Origin: a virus | Length of the DNA: 24,663 nt | IMG/VR virus record: IMGVR_UViG_3300017739_000104 | Span: 1 to 24,663 of that record | Reading direction: 5' to 3' (one strand) | Shown here: piece by piece, positions 22,001 through 24,663 of the stretch | How positions within the stretch are numbered: position 1 is the stretch's first letter | Layout of the letters: each line of letters starts with the position of its first letter | Notes under the pieces: model-generated | What the model was told of the DNA's origin: nothing | What the model saw: only the letters and a program-made list of their open reading frames with translations | The model's database searches: none | Translations under genes and position numbers: made by a program

Positions 22001-23113
22001 ATAAAAAATATTGAAAAGCAAGGTGAAGCTATTGATATTACTCTTGGCACTTCTCAGCAAAGAGCAGTAAATGATATGAGCTTTAATAGCATGAGTGATT
22101 CATATATAGATCAAGCTAAGAATGGTTTTTATATTTTAAATGGATTAGCACCAGTTACTACTATTCTTAAAAGGCTTGATGGTTTGGCTCGAACAGATCA
22201 TTTTATTGAGTCAGCTATTAAGTGGGCTGATGGTAAAGTCAGTCCTTTTGAGAAAGAGTATTTGCTTCGATATAATATTGGATTGAGAGAAGCAAAAAAG
22301 ATAAAGAAATTATATGAAGATGGCGTAATAGAAAAAACGCCAAATGGTAATTATGTGGGGAATACTGATGCATGGGCTGATGCTGGTGAAGAAGCGTTGG
22401 CAGAAAGTTTTGGTAATAGTGTTTCAAGTGGTATTTTAAATGCTGTTCTTATGGGAACACCAGCAGACAAACCAAAGATTGTTGATGGAATTGTATTTTT
22501 TAGAGAAAGTACAATGCAAAAAGCTGGTCTTGGAGGATTGTTTAAACCAGATCCTGACTATCCGGGCTATGTAAAGTTTGATATTCCAATACTTGGTTTA
22601 CCGTTTCAATTTTATTCTTATGCTTTGGCGGCAACAAATAAAGTTACAGCGGCATATACACAAGGTGCTTTAAAAAGCAGAGTTATGGCTCCAATGGTTG
22701 GTATAGGGTTGGCATACTTTTCTCAATATCTTCGAACACCTGATTATATTTGGGATGAATTAGATCCTCAAGATAAGATGTTGAGAGCATTTGAGTATTC
22801 TGGATTGGCGGCAATATATACTGATTTGTTCTATGAATCTCTTCATACAATGCTTGCGGTTAATGATATGAATATAACTGGTGGATTTATTTCACCTAAA
22901 TATCAAGACTCTGCAATCGAGCAAGGTATTGGATTGATGGGTGCTGGACCTTCTTACGTTACTGATATTTATCAAGCTATTAATGAAATGGTTACTGGTG
23001 ATATGGGTAAAGGCATGGGAATGTTTCTTAAAAAAACCCCAGGATTCACATTGCCTTATATAAGGGGTCACGTTAATGATTGGGCTGCGGCTCTTGACGA
23101 AAAATTCGATTAA
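19028..23113 (+). CDS. Giant internal virion protein with membrane-active segment, gp16-like by position
   Basis: The largest gene in the window, 1361 residues, close to the length of T7 gp16 (1318). Residues about 136-218 are glycine/alanine-rich and hydrophobic (FLDPINLVSLPFGGPTIG, VGTAAIVGAVEATRYPF, SAATFGALLGGVISIPL), probably membrane inserting. About 220-520 is charged and coiled-coil-like. The C-terminal third contains LPFQFYSYALAATNKVTAAY and a hydrophobic MVGIGLAYFSQYL. T7 gp16 has an N-terminal transglycosylase domain; I see none here. Its probable role is the inner-membrane part of the DNA ejection channel. It begins within TGATG and ends 15 bases before the fibre gene. Confidence 0.78.
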   Translation: MSEPVYSNILVDQFYYPSGEPNFEGFSQRERLNPTFWETTKAQFGFSYDSQVEAIKEDMEFNTLGIFNNRARLFSGEIDEPEFDPDFNPFDPELIQGYEEHADYFANTKNIEHFNFKKRVLDENIARRAIIQDSGFFQNLGAAFLDPINLVSLPFGGPTIGMARSAVRVGVGTAAIVGAVEATRYPFDPLATPGEVAMSVGSAATFGALLGGVISIPLTRRARMIRDQNNRFIEKEAKLNEEVDFTTYAFEQANLKNSGARNVEDVVPTFYRKTDIDNVKIEAKNVKKGIEQREKILSSPQQIKAQAKKVDEPVAETEANIQREVDDLKQRQLELDFSQNSKLFKDSEAVLTGKKEKIVINNKEFDAKTIKTLDDADQLKSDKKHFEVAIPAINKTIKQVQAKLDKLKLREAYRLKDVQDRGFQGKKYGKKLNEDYDPKNKDHQAQAQGYLKQTPYGIEKKQLEDQLEALPLRRTELINREKNTLQEIKFRRQAIDKQSEEFNFDSNIYINSPLFKGIFNPIKDLLFDKTATGIAKYNMLNIGFDSGLNLEMHKRGRMLGNSVFQNKAAHKGRIRDFVMNMRNHYLESVGMSKVDTGNLLSMSQIEWQKYYLSARKKMGGGQQLSEEEFYDKILTHYITNTVADSDAENGAIAYMRKHWEKERMEKESLGLIGGETFLKAKLPRLALDIDQKQVAIRELREKIVNPESNLKPKTLAKFNKYIEHYEARIKQLNDEVADITLELENIAKGKTYYGHEKSEPYFPRNYHHTMIRKHRDEFENILIDDLIERPFIIMNKGKTIEKNLSRKEATELAKKATDRILLEEEVNIDEMFVGQGVSKHLRHRILDISNAKILKFIHRNPIAVYKKYVNTTSGMVEFKKKFGTQKTIDDIQDEIFESAREAGHTVADAQRHFLQVRYMYDRVVTERLHKNPYSMNNYLVNLARTGAQLSYLGPVIFSTIAEPAISMMNHGVGKYLKTILDASINPAMKRNIKNIEKQGEAIDITLGTSQQRAVNDMSFNSMSDSYIDQAKNGFYILNGLAPVTTILKRLDGLARTDHFIESAIKWADGKVSPFEKEYLLRYNIGLREAKKIKKLYEDGVIEKTPNGNYVGNTDAWADAGEEALAESFGNSVSSGILNAVLMGTPADKPKIVDGIVFFRESTMQKAGLGGLFKPDPDYPGYVKFDIPILGLPFQFYSYALAATNKVTAAYTQGALKSRVMAPMVGIGLAYFSQYLRTPDYIWDELDPQDKMLRAFEYSGLAAIYTDLFYESLHTMLAVNDMNITGGFISPKYQDSAIEQGIGLMGAGPSYVTDIYQAINEMVTGDMGKGMGMFLKKTPGFTLPYIRGHVNDWAAALDEKFD

Positions 23114-23128
23114 AGGTAAGGTTCAAAT

Positions 23129-24652
23129 ATGACAATAGCAGTAAATCAAAATGATCCCAGAGTTTCGTACTCTGTTTCACAAGGTCAAACAACTACATCT
23201 TTTGCAGTAACCTTTGAGTTTTTTGCAGATGCTGATTTAAAAGTATATGTTGATGATGTTCTTAAAACAATAACGACTCATTATACAGTTTCTGGTGGAA
23301 GTGGATCAACAGGAACGGTTACAATGTCTGTTACAGGAGCTTCTGGTGGATCAACAGTTGTAATTACAAGAGATATAGCTCTTGAGAGAACAACAGATTT
23401 TCCGTCATCAGGAGCATTTAATATATCCACTCTCAACACAGAGCTAGATAGATTAGTTGCTATTGATGCTGATAGAAATGATACGCTTAGTCGATCTATA
23501 CGTCTTCAAGATCAGGATTCTTCTGCATCTATGGAGCTACCTCTCAAAGCATCAAGAGTAGGCACAGTATTAGGATTTAATGCTACTACTGGTGCGGCAG
23601 AAGCTGGACCAACTATTACTGCTGTTCAATCTTTGTCAGCGGTTACAACATCTATAAATTTATTGGGTACTTCTGCTGTGGTAGAAGACATGGGCTTGCT
23701 TGCTACGTCAGCAGTTATAGAAGATATGGGATTGTTAGCTACATCGAGCAACATATCTGCTATGGCATTGTTGGGAACAAGTGCTGTTGTTACAGACATG
23801 GGATTATTAGGTACATCTGCTGTTGTAGAGGACATGGGATTTCTTGGAACATCTGCAAACGTAACAGCAATGGGTAATTTAGGAACATCTACTGTTGTAG
23901 GTCACATGGCGGCACTCAACGCATCAGGTGTTATATCAAACATATCAAGTGTGGCTACTGATATTTCTAATGTTAATTCTGTTGCAACGAATCTATCAAG
24001 TGTAAATGATTTTGCGGCTCGATACAGAGTAGCATCCTCTGAGCCTAGCTCTTCCCTCGATGTTGGTGACTTGGTATTTGATACTACAGCTAATCAACTT
24101 AAAGTGTATAAGTCTGGTGGGTGGGAAGCGGCAAGTGCTTTTGGTAATTTATCATCAGATAGTACACCGGAACTTGGTGGTAATCTAGATGTAGTTACGC
24201 ATAGCATTGTATCGGCAAGTAATAGAAACATATCAATAACACCAAATGGTACTGGAGTTGTACAGATTGATGGCAACGTAGATATATCAACTGGTGCTAT
24301 AGATTTAAAGAATGGTGGTGCTCAATCCTATATTAGATTTTATTGCGAAAGTTCTAATGCTCATTACGCACAGCTACAAGCACCAGCTCATTCTGCATTT
24401 AGCGGTAATATAACTCTTACAATGCCAGCAACAACTGGTACGATAGCTCTTACTTCTCAAATACCAACATCAGGAATATCAAGTGGCAATGTTGCTACGT
24501 TTACATCTGGTGTAGCTGACGATGATTTCTTGAAAGTAAGTGGTACTTCTATCGAGGGTAGGAGTGCGTCAGAATTATTAAGTGATATTGGTGCAACTAC
24601 CGAAGCAACTGCTGAAGCAAATTCGGTTGCATTGGCTATAGCTTTGGGATAA
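23129..24652 (+). CDS. Tail fibre with T7-type N-terminal attachment domain
   Basis: The 507-residue fibre begins with about 130 residues like the T7 gp17 N-terminal domain: YSVSQGQTTTSFAVTFEFFA, LKVYVDDVL, YTVSGGSGSTGTVTMS and ITRDIALERTTDFPSSGAFN, ending with AIDADRNDTLSRSIRLQ. This part joins the tail. A stalk of 12-residue repeats follows (residues 178-273), then a β-rich part with FDTTANQLKVYKSGGWE and LGGNLDV, and the end SELLSDIGATTEATAEANSV. It lacks a recognisable receptor-binding head or endosialidase-type domain, so another gene downstream may supply the tip. AAGGTAAGG is the ribosome site. Confidence 0.88.
   Translation: MTIAVNQNDPRVSYSVSQGQTTTSFAVTFEFFADADLKVYVDDVLKTITTHYTVSGGSGSTGTVTMSVTGASGGSTVVITRDIALERTTDFPSSGAFNISTLNTELDRLVAIDADRNDTLSRSIRLQDQDSSASMELPLKASRVGTVLGFNATTGAAEAGPTITAVQSLSAVTTSINLLGTSAVVEDMGLLATSAVIEDMGLLATSSNISAMALLGTSAVVTDMGLLGTSAVVEDMGFLGTSANVTAMGNLGTSTVVGHMAALNASGVISNISSVATDISNVNSVATNLSSVNDFAARYRVASSEPSSSLDVGDLVFDTTANQLKVYKSGGWEAASAFGNLSSDSTPELGGNLDVVTHSIVSASNRNISITPNGTGVVQIDGNVDISTGAIDLKNGGAQSYIRFYCESSNAHYAQLQAPAHSAFSGNITLTMPATTGTIALTSQIPTSGISSGNVATFTSGVADDDFLKVSGTSIEGRSASELLSDIGATTEATAEANSVALAIALG
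23660..23947 (+). repeat. Tandem 36-bp repeats coding a 12-residue fibre stalk
   Basis: Eight successive 36-base units begin at 23660, 23696, 23732, 23768, 23804, 23840, 23876 and 23912. Seven encode variants of LLGTSAVVEDMG (also LLATSAVIEDMG, LLATSSNISAMA, FLGTSANVTAMG, NLGTSTVVGHMA); the eighth is degenerate. Exact spacing with diverged codons shows old duplication kept by protein structure. Hydrophobic positions recur regularly, as expected for a trimeric stalk. Confidence 0.88.
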
Positions 24653-24657
24653 AGGAG
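24653..24657 (+). promoter_or_regulatory. Ribosome binding site of the next gene
   Basis: AGGAG directly after the fibre stop, with the window ending six bases later. It implies another rightward gene starts just beyond the edge, so the tail operon is not complete here. Confidence 0.6.
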
Positions 24658-24663
24658 AAATAA

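Overview
The window looks like part of the genome of an uncultured tailed phage with a short tail (podovirus type), probably marine. The evidence is the gene order and the proteins. A packaging, portal, scaffold, capsid, tail-tube, ejection-protein and fibre module runs rightward. It includes a T7-like head-tail connector portal, T7 gp11/gp12-like tail tube proteins, a T7 gp13-like acetyltransferase-fold protein, a Bbp19-like protein behind the portal, and a fibre with a T7-type N-terminus. The combination recalls the Bordetella BPP-1 / SAR116 phage HMO-2011 type of podovirus more than T7 itself. That placement rests on recalled family features, not on a search. The DNA is AT-rich (one counted 60-base line at 19681-19740 is 19/60 G+C). 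No RNA polymerase, DNA polymerase, integrase, tRNA, CRISPR array or insertion sequence was seen.

Layout. Positions 1-4097 hold a leftward cluster of about 15 small, tightly packed genes. The first is cut by the left edge. Recognisable members are a PD-(D/E)XK endonuclease, a zinc-ribbon-like protein and three helix-turn-helix proteins. The rest are unknown. Two genes here are very short: a 59-codon GTG-start gene at 1290-1469 and a 27-residue membrane peptide at 3382-3465. Positions 4098-4268 form a divergent regulatory region with an extended -10 promoter firing rightward. Next come a small membrane protein (holin-like by position only) and the small terminase subunit.

Positions 5037-6102 hold a run of five small genes, four of them strongly basic and two of those without any acidic residue. 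The large terminase subunit follows at 6099-7616. Then come a small linker gene, the portal, Bbp19-like protein, scaffold, gp13-like protein, major capsid protein, a small capsid-associated candidate, tail tubes A and B, three ejection (internal virion) proteins and the tail fibre. A Shine-Dalgarno sequence at the right edge shows the operon continues.

How the genes work together. From 5353 on, most junctions are stop/start overlaps (TAATG, TGATG or ATGA), so the late module is probably one translationally coupled transcript. The exceptions cluster around the capsid gene and its small neighbour. These have their own spacers and ribosome sites, and are followed by an RNA hairpin with a GAAA tetraloop just before the tail genes. 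The leftward cluster presumably carries early or regulatory functions, and its replication genes would lie beyond the left edge. No lysis enzyme is recognisable in the window.
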